Source of the DNA: Mnemiopsis leidyi
Lineage: Eukaryota; Ctenophora; Tentaculata; Lobata; Bolinopsidae
DNA length: 64,000 nucleotides
Reading direction: 5' to 3'
Assembly: GCA_000226015.1 (NCBI GenBank)
Contig: JH157001.1
Coordinates: 24,148-88,147, forward strand
Positions 32,007-45,407 of the stretch are shown one piece after another. Position 1 is the first letter of the stretch. The number at the start of each line of letters is the position of its first letter. The notes under the pieces were generated by a model, which was given only the letters and a program-made list of their open reading frames with translations, made no database searches and had not been told where the DNA came from. The position numbers and the translations under genes were made by a program.

Positions 32007-34529
32007 GTTACAGATATAAGAGACTGGGTTAGACCAACCAAGGTGTGAATTTATGAACGAGAGGGTATATATAGCTCTCAGGTTAGACAAAGTTAAAATT
32101 AGAACGTCTTACTACAGAAATCTAAGTCAGGTAAAATTAATTATTATAGTCGAGGTTAAGCATAGCACTAAGTAAGTTAATTAGTTATCTTTTATCCAAA
32201 TTCTTAACAAAGATATCACCTAAAAGTGGGTGGCTATAACTGCAGATCTAGGTGTTGATATTTAGCGAAATCTTTTAAGCTGAAGAAAAAAATAGAGTCC
32301 AACAAAACATCGAGGCAAAGATATATTAGAAAACCTCTAGGGACAGAAGTAAAACTAAAACATGAAACGAAGAAGGAAACTCTATTTACGAATTCTTTGT
32401 CGAGAGAGTAAGCTTTCACCTTTTAAGAATTTCTAAAATAATATTAATCTTAAAATTATGCATGCATTAACATTAAGCTGTAATGAGTCCGTGAGTTCTC
32501 TATAAGATATCAACACTGCGCAGATAATTGCTTTACAATGTTGCGATTATTCGATAAACAATGTATTGGTCAAAGAGAATGAGATTTTAAAACTAGCCCA
32601 CTGCAAATTATAAACTAGAAAACGTCGAAACAACGATCCCATTACAATAGGATATCACATTTCTCAAGAAATGATATTACAGGGCCAGGGTATTAGAGTA
32701 TTAGAGTATTAGAGTACCTCCAGTTGCTAGGATACATCTATATAATATTCAAAAGCTAATTATTCATTAGACGTGAAGAACGGAGCAGGATTTAACGCAG
32801 CTCCGTCTGCGGACAGATTGGAAAAATAGGACGTTGCTGCAAACTTAGCATGACACACCGCAATCTCAACGTGATTATCATAATAATGATCAATTTGCAT
32901 TCATACATGTAAGTAGAATTGTTAAATATTTGGCTGAAGAGTGTTTAAAAAGTATATGGCTGTTGGAGCTTCAATGAAGATTATTAAAGTTCAAGCGAGT
33001 TCTGATGGAAGAACTACAGTATGTTTGAGTGGGCCGCCTATGGTGGCATGGCATGCAAGAAAGGTGGCGTGCTATACTGATATGTAGTACAGGTACTTCA
33101 GCTGATTTTGATTACTACTGCAATCAAAAGTAAATAATGTGCTATCAAAAAGTCTATTCCTTATTTAATGATTCTGTCATAATTAAAAAACTATGTGAAA
33201 TATTCCTAATGATAGATACTAATGGCAAGTTTTTCACTTCATTTTCCAAACATTAAATTTAATTTCTCATCATTCTTCAGTCACCAATCACATCATTGCC
33301 ATTTTCCGTGGACAACTTTTAATAAAAATTCCAAGTATTCGTATTTAGTATTAAAAAAACTAACTAGTGTGCACTAGTTTGGATCTTTTTAACGAGATCT
33401 GCAAAGAGTACTCTTTGCAGACCTCGTTATAAAGATCCAGGCCACATCACAAGGGACCTTGAAATCAATCACACCCCACCACACACAGTGTAACGGTGGA
33501 CTCAACAGTAAGGAAAGTAATCAGACTTCAGATGTGTTCAGGAATTGTATCTCGGATTTAGATGAGCTGCTAGTGTCGGTACACACTTCATCTCAATCTG
33601 ATTCGTTTTCTTCACCTAGCCAATCTTGTTGCCTAAAATTTTGACCGAGTAATCAAATTTTAACCTTAGAGTAAGAATCTCGTCTCTGACCATAACCCTA
33701 GGCATTATTGTTCTTCGGAAAGTAAAGAACCCTGCAAGGAACCACGTTTTTTGTTTTGCCCATCCTGTCAAAAGAAATTTACTTTTTTGAACGCTTTGGT
33801 ATTGTTAAACTTAATCTTTTCTTCATGTGCTTAAAATCTGCAAGATGCTTGGTGTTGAGTGTTTAACAGTCGAAATCTAGACAAATTCATCCAAAAATTA
33901 CGCAAAAGTGCTACCAAACTACCATAAGGCGTTCTTCCAAGTTCCAACTTCCAAGACATTTGAGCTTGGTCCACGAGAGTATGGAGAACGATGTTATCGT
34001 TCGCGTTAATAATCGACATCTATTTTTTGGGCCATTGCAAAATTTAAAGAACTTTGAAGAACTTTAAAGAATTTTGAAAATGATCTCAGTCAAACTTTCA
34101 TGACATTCAAGATATGAGGTTAAATAACCGTGGTTATTTGACATTTCATACCACCCCTTGAAGTTGATTATATTCAACACAGCAAATTGTCCCTTATGAC
34201 AGAACTTTGTTTTAGAGGGTGTGACTAAGTGAAGAGACATGTTAAGGTGGATCAGAAAGGGGCTGACTTGGGAACAAGCAAGGAGTGATGAAGTTGTCGC
34301 AGTGGAGGTTTTCGATTTTTATGTTTTTTTCTCAGTTAAACAACCGCTGAACACTAATTTACCTCTGATTCTGGGCTATCCTTTAACCGTAAATAAATTA
34401 TTATAATAAATATTTGTATTGACTCTCATGCAACCGTTTCCAAGTTTCTACTTTCTTTTTCTGGAACAAGAATTTCAACACTATAAGAGCTCCTCGAATT
34501 TTACTTTTTACTGCACCCTCAACTTGCAG
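32007..34529. other. Gap between lectin gene and Lys-rich exons
   Basis: No confident exon. A long palindrome lies at 33381-33438. An open frame at 33459-33644 reads CNGGLNSKESNQTSDVF and DLDELLVSVHTSSQSDS. It has a CACACAG acceptor-like start and looks tail-like, but its phase does not fit the lectin gene. Confidence 0.4.
33381..33438. repeat. 58-bp near-perfect palindrome
   Basis: Two 29-base arms meet with no loop at 33409/33410, with 27 of 29 pairs matching. The central GCAAAGAGTACTCTTTGC is perfect. The ends are GGATCT and its complement. A second short palindrome (ACTAGTGTGCACTAGT, 33363-33378) lies just upstream. Confidence 0.9.
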
Positions 34530-37500
34530 CCAGAGATATTCCGGAAGAAAAAGAACGAGAAGAAGAAGCGAAGCTGGAGGAGCAGTAAAACGGTCAGTTT
34601 AGCTCCACCCGACCTAGTACCTGCTTCCACTCCCACCTCCGACCTTGACAGAAAGTCTCAGCCACGTGATGTAACGTTACGTTCTAAACGAAGAAACAAG
34701 GGGAAGGACAGAATTATTGGACCGACAGGTTAGGTTTTTTAGTGACAACCTGAAAGATTTACTGTTGTAACCTAAACGGTTTTGTTTAGAGTTCCTCTGC
34801 ATCTGACTGTTTTAAGTACGTTTTGTTTTTCGGGCCCTGGAAATCGTCTTACTTCAAGATGTTCATAGTGCCAGACCTTCCACTTGATAAATGTCTTAGA
34901 AAACTTATACTTTTTTGTTAAAACACACTATATCTCTGTCTGCTAGACAGTTGCGTACTCAACACAACCTGATTGACAGTTTTATTTTGTAAGATGTTAC
35001 AGTGAAAGTAAGAGATTTCGAGAGACGGTCTAAAATGCTATCTTCCAACGAAAATCTTCAGGTAAGATCTTCTTAGTTTCAATTGTTTGAACTTCTTGAT
35101 TGAACTCACAATTCACATGGCGTGTTATGCAATTTAGCAGACAGTAAATTGTAGAATCTCCTGCGAAAATTTAAGAATTTTATAATTTGTATAATCTCTT
35201 ATAGGTTTAAGTGACGGCAGTTCATGCTAACAATAAAAAACAACCGGTGCTAACTCACATTTTAGAACCGCAAAAACAGCAATGCACTTGCAAAATGCCA
35301 GAATGCCAAGTCCACTGACAAGTCAGAGCATTTTGACATTTGGGGGCTTTATTTGATTGGATCATGATTTTATTTATCAGATTCCCATATCCCACACGAA
35401 TTGTCGTATATCAACCAAATAGGTCATGGACCAACTCCAAGCAATCATGTTTCTGAATTAAATTTAAACCGCCTCTTTTATTACTAACTTAGGATAAGGA
35501 GTCAGGTAGTATTGCGCTATCTATTTTCCCACACAAGCCACAAGTCGTTTTAGTCCGATAACAATGGCGTGTGTCGGTTCCCGCCAATGGGCTGATGAGA
35601 GTACTGTGATTGGTTGAAATTGTAGGTCACGTGCGCGAGATCTTCCAATAAGACACGCGCGCAGTGGATTGAGGAGGTAATCGACCAGCGCAGTGTGTAA
35701 CTGTGTGTAGCTGTATTTTGACAAGAGTCGTGGTTAACCTTTAATATAAGTTGTTACTTTTTTGTAGTTCAAACTGTATAGATTTGTTCTGTTTCATTTT
35801 TGATGGTCCAGTTGGTATTCTTTTTAAACATGCTTCACGAAGGCATGTGCTATTGCCGATTGTCGTGAGTCATGGCACATTTTGTAACGACCTAATTTCT
35901 ACCGAATCATGAAACTCAGATCAAGGATGTCGGATGTCGAATTGTGAGACCCTGTGTTTGTTTCGAACTCATGGTGGAATTGACCTTATATTAGATGAAC
36001 TGGTGAGTAGACTTTAAAACATTCTCAATTCAAATTTGGTTACTTAGTTACTTACATTTATGATTTAAAGAAGGTCAGTCGTACCTTCTCATCTGAAATT
36101 AAACTGAATGTCACGCAGCGTTTCCGATCTTCCTTGGCCGAACTTGTTAACAGTTTTTTATTCAGTCCCTTAACTCTGACAAGGGGACTGTTTTATAATT
36201 CTATTAAACTTTGGTCCCGGAGTTTCTTTTGCTTAAAGAGGTAAAATTTTCTTCCATGTCGGAAACTTGTAATTTTGATGACACATTTGCTCTGACTCCT
36301 GTCTTACATCTCTTAAAACATCCCTATGGGTTTTCTGTATGTGGGTTTCAGCCTCTGTCGAATTCATCACGATGCCTCATTAATGCTTCAAGAAATTCAA
36401 AATACCATGTCAACAACAGTTGATGTAAGTGTCCCGGATGTTTTTGATCCTTCAATGTGATGAGTGATGCGTTTTGTCGTATAGTGCTTGATATTTGTGT
36501 TCAGAATATTTGTTCCCTTTTCAGCAAAACCTGTCTCTTCTCCAATTTCTCTACTTATGAGTTATTTGTGGCCAAGTCCTAGAGGACGTGATTTCACAGA
36601 ACTAATGAACTATCTCTATTGTTGAAGGTTGTGGATGATCAACATATCTCTGAGATAATTAAGTAATTAGAATCTGCATTGTTAGAATCGGAGACTGCTG
36701 TTCAAGTTCGGTCTATCTCACTTTATCAGTCAAGAGTGTTGATAATATCCTGTTGCTCAGCTCCCCTGGCTACTCGTGAATATTTCCTCCGAAGTAATAG
36801 AGGTGGGTTATTGGGATTTTATGGGGATATTACGGGGATTTAGCATCAGAGTGTCGATTGTTAAAGTCCAATCTAATCGTATAAGTAATCACCAAATTGC
36901 ATTGTGCCATTGCAGGAAGCAAGTAGCAACTCCGGATAGTTGTCTTGCAGGCCCAACATGTGAAAGTTAGTGTGAGGGTCGTCAACTGCAGCTCTAGTTG
37001 TACTTCCTAAGCAGTATGCTAATATTCCTATCTGATCCTAATCTCCTATATTATTATAAGGCGTTCGATCATCATGTGTTCTTGTAATCATATCAGTTCA
37101 ATGGTGCTGTTGGCTTGTACTGATGAATTGGTAGAGAAGAAAGAGATCATGGTGCAGTATTGGCTTTGCATCTTCGTCAAGTTAATTATTGTACTATATA
37201 GGCAATAGGCATGTGCTGTTAGAATTTCTCTGAAGAACTTTTGTTATAAACATAGGCAAATCATGAATAATTAGAGATTAAAGAATAAAGAGACCATTGG
37301 ATTCATTTTCTTATTCTAGTCGGTTGTCGCCGTTAAGAATCTTGATACAGACTGATATTGTATCAACATGCTTCAAAAAGACATATTGATACATCATTGT
37401 TTTACAATGAAAAAACTTGAACAGATTCTCATATCGAGCCAAACTCTTTAAACCGAGACTTTGATATTTCGCTCAACTTTTCTGCACTCTTCCGAATTAA

Positions 37501-40500
37501 TGGCAAAAATTTATATGTTGATTCATGCCCTTCTGTCATCAGTCTAAACCTCGATATACAAACACGTGCGACATTATTCAACTTTCACTTTAAAACTCTG
37601 TGAACTTATTCTGGTCAGCGTTTTATAAAATATTGTAAATACATGGCTTTATCTGCATCAGTCTTTCAAGAATAGTATTTTCGCTGAACGAAAATATGAA
37701 TTAGTACCTCTTCTTCAGAGTAAAGAGACTAATGCAGACTGTTATGTTAACTCCCTACGTGTAAATTGTGATTAAATCAATACTGATAGTAACTCTGTAT
37801 GTTCAATCGGAAATTAATGCTTTTAGAGCTTTGTATTCACATGTTTTTATCACAATTACTGTGACTGGTCGGGTACTCTTATAGGCTTTGACTAAACAGG
37901 TGAGGATAGGAATCCGCCTAAATGACTCTCGACTATCCTAAACACTACACAGCTCCCACCCTCAGACTAGCTAATATCACGATTCTTTTGTATGTTTTTC
38001 CATCTCTTTCTGCTTTTTCCAATACTCTGTTTACTTTTCTTTGCACATGTTTGAAACTAGAGACTGCTCTATCAGTACAGGAACTGTAATGAATGTGGGA
38101 AACAGAAAACTTACTCAGTGTGTAGTGTGTACTGAAATCCTCAACAAAAACTAAACTTGACAGTTGACAACTTAATGCAAAATGTTCCACTTCGTCAGTT
38201 TAACAAAGTTAATTTACACTATACATACTTTATTTATTACCGAGCTTACATCATGTGCCAGTATAGACTTCAAACTGTAGTAATTGCATGAGTTGTGCAC
38301 GTTCAATTATTATTCTTGCAATAAAAGATTTAGGTTTTAGTAGTTGTTACAACAAAACGTAAAAACAAAACGTAGTTAGTTCCCGCATCAAATATTACGC
38401 CAAGTGCTGGTTGCTTAAAAAAGCTTAACCACAGTTTGTCTTATTATCTCATATTTGATTGTTGAACTGTTTGGTTGTTTAATTTCGATAGGCAATCGTT
38501 TTTGATTCTACCATATTCTTTACGTTTTGACCTACATAAATTATCGTACATCCCTCATGAAACTTTAACCTCTTACATCCAACAACAGTATTTTGCAGAA
38601 ACTTGCTATTGTTTCCTCTACTTCTCTGCTTCTTCGTCAATACTTATTGCCCTGCTGTAAATTGTAATGAGACGTTTTCTTGCTAATGATCACAAACGTC
38701 ATGCTGTGCATTAATATGTACAATCCGATTCAGCAGATGAAGCTCGTCATATGGAGAGCCTTCAGGAAGGTGAGATATATTTTGTGTTTTTAGTTAATTT
38801 TTGTAGGCCCAGTCAACAATTACAATAACCCAAATTTATTAGCCACTAGAACTTCATACGAAAGCACGGATGGTAACACATAATATCACCTCAGAAAGGT
38901 GGTGAGCGACTACATTTGTTTGACGTGATTAAGTTCTAATTCCAGGATAAAATTTCTGTTCAGCCATCTTAGTAATGAACGATTCATGTTATTATTCAAT
39001 ATTCCAAGTCCAACGATTTGGACTACCATTGGTATCACTACATTTTCACTCATTTTCTACTCTACTTGTTGACATAATGACATGTTCTACTCGTCACCAA
39101 TTCTAGGATGAAGAGTTGCTTCCATTCTCCGTAAGTAAACCCTAGTAAGTTAACTCTCACATTAAGTAGTAGCCGGCAGGCTGTTTTGGGGTGTGACCTA
39201 TGTTCGGTACACTGTCTACCAAAGAGTTACGAAGTCATACTCAAGCTGTGATTGTTGCTAATTGAGTAGTTTCGTATCGTACCTTTGCATTGTGACATAC
39301 AGTCATGAACTATGATAACCAGCACTTTTGGAAAGGAGCACGGTTTGCAAATGTGAGTAATTTTTTAAAAGCGTTCCTTGAATTAAACCTAAAAGCGCGA
39401 CTGAAAAAAAATATATCGTCATTTCCAAGCTGTCAAATAAACTTCACTAGAAAACTGGAGAGACCAATGACATTGTCAAAAATGGAGTAACAATGACGTG
39501 GTTTCTGATTTCTCACATCGTTATTTACACATCTGTCATCAACACAATGTCCCACCATTTCAATTTACCCCACCGAATAAGATCGGACAATGTTCCAATT
39601 GTACTTAAGACTGCCCTGTGTTAATTTCTTAATTTCTAGATCTAGATCTAGGACAAGATCGTCACGTGTCATTGCTCCTTAAACTGTGTTAAAGAACGAG
39701 CTGAGTTGCCTGCACGGTTCGTTAGTCATGGATATTAATCAATTAGACGATGAGTCGCCACATTAGTTATTAGTGGATTCATTTTCTAGACATCCTAAAA
39801 AGTGGGTATTGTAACCCGATACTGTAAGACTGTATTTCGACTTAATCGACCTTCAGATCTTGCCACTAGAGCACTAGACTTCCTCCCGGTAATTTCCCTC
39901 CTCTTGCAAAAAATTCCGCCATGATTTAGGCATTCAGCAAGCAGGTTTGATTGTAGCAAATGATGACCCACATTTGCTTACAGTTCCTATTTGTAGCCCG
40001 ATGGTGTTAAACTTTGCGTTTTGTTTCAGTAACTTACTATAGAGCATACATGTTACACGGTCGTGTAACTTTAGCGAAGTATGTTGAAGTCTGAAATGTG
40101 TCCTTTATACACGATTTTTCAGCAGGGCTTCCTCCTCCTTCTTGGGTTCTTATTTTACTAATTTGCTGACGTTCTAATTTTCGGTCTCGTAGTATTAGCG
40201 GTTCGTTTTTCTCTTTCCTGCCGATAACTCCCTAAAAATGTTAGTTAGATCGTGTCTTATGGCCCCCAATTCATTGTTTTAATTTGATCACGAAATGCAT
40301 TTATTCTCAAGCGTCTCTCGAAGATCCCTACATAGTGTTAGAAGTTAATTAGTTCATTAATAGTGTTAGTTTAGAACAGATGGAATGGAGAAGCTCAAGA
40401 GAGAAATTACGGCCAGATGCATGTTTGAGGCGTACGTATACTTAAGCTAGAAAGCGAGATTTCTTATACCTTTTCAGTGGACGTACCGCCTAAAAAGTTA

Positions 40501-43500
40501 AAACGTGAATTTTGATAAGAGACTTGTTAAATTCCACTTACCTTTTTTGTGGTATGATACCAACGTGGGTCTACGTTCTTTTGCTTCTTGCCGCTTGCGT
40601 GTGCTTGTGGAATACGATGTGCTAAACGTTAATTTCTAAGCAAAGTGGGCGTTGGAACTTGGAATTACTGTACCTCTTTCTCTCTTTAGTACCGTCCCCT
40701 TTGGAGGAAACCGAAGAGGCTTTGCTTAGATTGACTGGGTAACTGCAAACTTCAAGTGCTAATGTAAGTAAGTGAAGAGTGTAAAGCCGGTTAAGTTTTC
40801 TGCAATATAAGAATGTAAGAGGATAATAGTCGATGCTGCGATTTACGACATCCCTTATGAGGGAATAGGACCGGCGGACTTTGTCCGCCACTGGTCCGCC
40901 ACGGGTCTGCAGTCGGATCCGATAAATATTCCGCCAGCAAGTTTGTTTCGGCGGACTCTGGCGGATCCGATCGCATCCGCCGAAAAGTCCGCCAAGCCCG
41001 ATCGGGGTCCGACATCAACTCGCGGACAGTCCGCCAAATTTTGTCCGCCAAAGCTTAGTTCCGCAATTCGGCGGAGTAGTTCCGCCGGAGTTATCATGAA
41101 GAGAAATTATTGTACGAAAGATTCATTATAGAAGCCCATAGTCCCACACCCCAATCATATCTGGAGGCAACTAATTGATCAGGTAATTATCTCCATTATA
41201 TTCACTCATCGGATTACTACTTGATGGTTTTGAGTAAAGTCGCACAAACTCACAAATTTTAAGAGATTGTTGTACTTTCTAGATACCAACTAACTAACTA
41301 AGTACTTACATAATCATAATCACTAATGATAAAGTGCTGTACAATGAACAATCTTATAATTAGAATTTTAATTAGTCTCTCTATAGGTTTCGGGCCCCAA
41401 ATGGCACTCCCCCGATTTACCAGGTCTACCGATTTACATTGCATTTTTGCTTTCCCCCGAAAAGCCCGGTAAATCGGGGGATGACTTGCGACTTGAGTGA
41501 GACTTGAGTCTCAGTTCTCACAAACAATATCATTACATCAAATCAATGTACTTCAGTTTTTATAATTCAAAATAAGAAAATGGGCACATATTTTTGTTCG
41601 TGACTATAGCTCATCGTTGAATCTTTAATTGTTTGTTTTCCATGTTTAATGGACCATCGAAACACAAAGCTGCACACTTAGACACTGAAGCACTTAAGTA
41701 CTTAGACCTTAGCCTGTGCAACACTATGTAGTTTCACTATTCTGCACTCTTGCTGTAACTTGTGTGTTGAAATTAGACTTAGAGAACAATGACCACTCAC
41801 TGGTAATTAACGAGTAGCTCACTCTGATTTATCTGCTGTTTTTAATTACTTTAAAGTATCAAAATCTCATTTTCGTCGCTGTTTCCGCTTGAAGTGTTAA
41901 CGAGTTTGTTAAAATTTGATAGGTTTGACCTCAGGTAAGTAAATAGTTGCCAATCAAAACTCTTATAACATAATATGTTAGTCTATAGTCAAACATTAGC
42001 TACAACAGAATATAAGAAGGTACTCAAGTTTTTGAAGCATCCTATACAACGACTTTGTGACTAACGTGATAAATTGAACAAGTGAACTGTGTCAACTTAT
42101 ATCGACTACCCTATACCTTACTCACTAGATCTAACAAAATCCCTGCGTTCTATTGCTAATGACATATGAGCATATGGACATATGAGTCACTGCTAAAAAA
42201 AGTTGGTGGATCTGAATACCGTCTATCATCTATGCTCCATCAATTTGATTTGTATTAAATCTAAATTGATATTTACTTTAAAATGTCCAGGTCTTCCCGC
42301 CATCATAGTCACATTTCTACATTTCAACCTTTGAGATCTTATTGTACCTTGAGCAGTCGCTCCTTGCTACATGTGTAGTTAGATAGTTGAGGTTACTAAG
42401 CTACATAGTCGTGGTTACTAAGCTATATAGTCGTGGTAACTAAGCTGCATAGTTGTGGTTACTTAGCTGCATAGTTGTGGTAACCCCAGCTTCAAAGTTG
42501 TGGTTTCTGCTATTCTACACTTATTATTTTAACCCGGATTCACAGATCTTAGCTCTCGGTTGTTGAACACTTTTACGTTCTAATGTCCTACTATGAAAGC
42601 ATTATAGCTGTGTATTTTCCTAATTTTCTGGGCCTTTGCCCCCAAGAGCCAGCTTGCTGCTTGGGTCTATGAGCTTAAGGGGTCCTGGATTCCAACCTAA
42701 ATCACTAAGCTAATTTTGTTAGTGTACTTTGTTATTCTGAAATAACTTCCTATTCTTTTGGATTGAATTACCACGTAACCTAGATGGATATAAGCTAATA
42801 GGGAGATACAGTATACCAACATTCCTCACTTCGTATAATGATCTGCTGTACTGTTCAACTGTTCCTACTGTTATTCAGAGGTGTTTTTCTTAGCGAAGCT
42901 ACTGATTTATCCAAGCTCATGATAATAATATCAAATGCAATTAAATTTTCATTTTTAGAAACTAGATTAATAAGATTTCTCCGTTGATTGTAATTTGATA
43001 GTCAGCCGTTTTATTCTGTTATGTTACATGTAATCAATGGCCGCAATAAACGCATCGCCTAATTCACTTCCACGACGCTTTATCCGCCATCAAATAGCTG
43101 TATTCCTTTTATGTTCAACGCGTAGTGTTTACATATAAGTTTGTTTATTGTAGTATTACGTAGTCTTAAACCTATAGAGCCATTGATATAGACTTGGACA
43201 TGTTTAAACCTAAAAGCACGTACAGAAATTTACTTCCCAGTTTTTTATTCAATTAGTGAATTCTGAGGTTGAATAATTGAGTTTAATGAATAAGCAAAAA
43301 TGTAAGTTAAATATTGCACAAGTTTCTGCAACTCTGGTTTTAAGTTGTGCACAGAACATCAGTCCATACTCTGTCTATCATGATTAAGCCTTTTCATGGT
43401 CTGGCTGACAGACGGTTGGACCATGAATATTAATCAAATTACCCCTTAGCTCCACAACAAATATTCCGTATATGAGTATATTTGCTCGGTAATCTCAGGG

Positions 43501-45407
43501 GAATCACATCTTTCGCCGATCAACATTGTGATTTTTAAAGGCCATTGTAAAATTGTTCTCTCCAGCAAAAAACGTACAAAAATCTATAACATTGTCCCTA
43601 TTGTAGGAAATTTGTTTTCTTTGAATCGTATCTCACACATTTACCTATTCACAACATAGATGTGATTGGTGTTTGTTTGCTCTCGGTTACTACCTGCGAT
43701 GTAGTAACATGAAGATTTATCTCAACTGTTGCTCAACCGGAGCCGTTCGGTCGCCCAGATCTTCCCGAAGTCGGGGTCATTCTTTTAGGAAGGTATTAGT
43801 CGAAATCTCAACTCATTCATTCAAAGTGCGCATTCAGATTGATAATTTTAGTTTCTTTTTAAGTTTTTACATTATTACCTGCGTGTTTAAACCCACCCCA
43901 TAGGTTTGGCGTGACCTGTGGCCATGGTTTTGTAGTTCATACTTAGATTAAATTGTGAAAAAACCACATCGTCACCACAAATAAGGTCATCCAGGTCGAT
44001 CGAAATTCTAGATAAATCGATTTGAATTAAGTATCTGGCCGGTTATAAGCACTATTGGGAGGATATTCGCTAAGCTTAAGTCTACAAAACGCTTACTTTC
44101 ACCGTGCTAGTCAGCGAACTCTAGCTAGATCGAATTATCAGACCTCTATAGTGGCATAGTGCAGGTTTTAGAGGATTTGACAAATGGTATCTTTTTCAGC
44201 TGCTGAACGGTGATGAGACAGATAACTCGAAAAAGTTCAACAAGAAAAACAAGAAGGAGTCGGATAGAGATGAAGAAATAGATACAGTTAAGGATGAAAA
44301 ATTAAAGAAGGTGATTCAGATTAAGAAAGACAACCAAGAGGATAGCATTGATGAAGCTTCTGTATCTGAGGTAATTAGGTTTCCATTTCTTTGCCTTTTT
44401 CTACTCACTCGACGGCTTTTAATTCGACATTAGTAACTTAAAGAAAAAATAAGTCGATGTAACATTAACGTTTTGTCCAGCACCAATTACACACCGATGG
44501 TGATGGAACAGAAAAGCTTCTCACACAAGCCGAGTCACCAGCGAAGACAACTGACTTAGCAAAGCAAAACGTATCGGTGGTGGAGAACGCAGTAGACTGT
44601 TTCAAACGTCAGGAAGCGGTCCAGAAGACTCTCGATCTCTTGCAACAAAATCCTAGCTTCAAGGTAAACTCAACCGACATTGTTGGGTCGACATTATCCA
44701 TTGAACGTATCATGCCAGCACGGTGATTGCTTACGACTTAATAAGTTAAAAGTCGACTCTCGAGGCTCAATCCATGTTCGTTTTCATCTAGTTTTCCCGT
44801 TAATTTCTCGTTAAAACCGTGAAATCTCGCAGGTTGCAGACCCTACAACAGATAATGAAGAGGTGTGTAAAGCAGATCCCCAAGATGGGGGTGAGGTGCC
44901 GATACGTGAGGGTCGAGGTCGTTCGGTGCGGAAAAGTATAAGATTTAAATGGGTACGGTCTTGTTCAACCTTCCAAGTTATTTATATTTTCTTTTTGTTC
45001 TGCTTGTGGAACGTTAATCATGTTATCTAGGGGGCTTGAGTAAACACCACAGCATTTTTCCATTTCTCATGTTTTGTGCCGCACTCATCGCGCCGTCATT
45101 TTGGTGCCTTTAGTTCTGTACAGAGTTTTGCCACTTATGTAAAGATTTTCGTCGCAATTGTTTATCTTGAATTAATAAACTATATCCTCCAGACTGATGA
45201 AAATAGAATACATCGAAAATATTTTTATGTGAATAACCACCTGTTTCACTCGTCAAGTTGCTTCTGGAGGCAGAAAAAAATGTCCATCAATATGTTAACT
45301 AAGCAGGTACATAATATTCATTATTCATTCTGATAAAACTACCTTTCACTCAGGTCCCTCCCAAGGATAGCTCAGGAACTGACGAGGACAGGCCTCTCCC
45401 TCGCAAG
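34530..45407 (+). CDS. Exons of a Lys-rich, disordered protein (unrecognised)
   Basis: Exons with good splice sites and continuous phase: 34530-34728, 35003-35061, 44200-44370, 44481-44663, 44833-44952 and 45354-45407. Translation runs from EIFRKKKNEKKKRSWRSSK through VKVRDFERRSKMLSSNENLQ, FNKKNKKESDRDEEID, VENAVDCFKRQEAVQKTLDL and REGRGRSVRKSIRFKW to DSSGTDEDRPLPRK. It is rich in Lys, Glu, Asp and Ser, mostly predicted disordered, with one short amphipathic segment (VENAVDCFKRQEAVQKTLDLLQQ). The last four exons are all phase 0-0. Start and end are not certain. The phase-0 end at 45407 could continue into the exon at 49176. A 9-kb intron (35062-44199) or two separate genes are both possible. 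No known family was recognised. It shares DSSxxxDEDRxxPLPRK with the protein at 58079. Confidence 0.6.
39107..39130 (+). CDS. Candidate 24-base microexon
   Basis: TTCTAG acceptor, 24 bases encoding DEELLPFS, then a consensus GTAAGT donor. Both ends are phase 0, matching the exons at 35061 and 44200. The acidic composition fits the surrounding gene. Only splice-site quality and phase support it, so it may be chance. Confidence 0.3.
40873..41092. mobile_element. GC-rich inverted-repeat patch (MITE-like)
   Basis: A 220-base island with GGCGGA and TCCGCC in both orientations more than a dozen times. Its ends, GGCGGACTTTGTCCGCC on the left and TTCGGCGGAGTAGTTCCGCCG on the right, are themselves small palindromes and roughly complementary. 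It is sharply GC-rich against AT-rich flanks. Open frames across it on both strands are by-products. Confidence 0.55.
41409..41480. repeat. Short foldback element, copy 2
   Basis: Perfect 13-base arms CCCCCGATTTACC (41409-41421) and GGTAAATCGGGGG (41468-41480) around a loop that contains another CCGATTTAC. Same family as 322-371. Confidence 0.75.

Larger units (their letters stand above)
35062..44199. other. Long AT-rich intron or intergenic region
   Basis: No confident gene. Weak exon candidates: 38734-38769 (phase 0, QMKLVIWRAFRK), 39107-39130 (listed separately), and a Ser/Arg-rich segment ending at a donor at 43793. Inverted-repeat elements lie at about 40873-41092 and 41409-41480. Short GTGGTTACTAAGCT(A/G)CATAGT repeats occur at 42380-42500. 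Confidence 0.4.

Noticed and set aside
39303-39352. Exon-like segment NYDNQHFWKGARFAN before a GTGAGT donor
   Set aside because: As an internal exon its phase matches no neighbouring exon; as an alternative first exon it has no further support.
40791-41131. Open frames on both strands through the TCCGCC/GGCGGA island
   Set aside because: Produced by the inverted GC-rich repeats, which lack stop codons. No protein-family signal.
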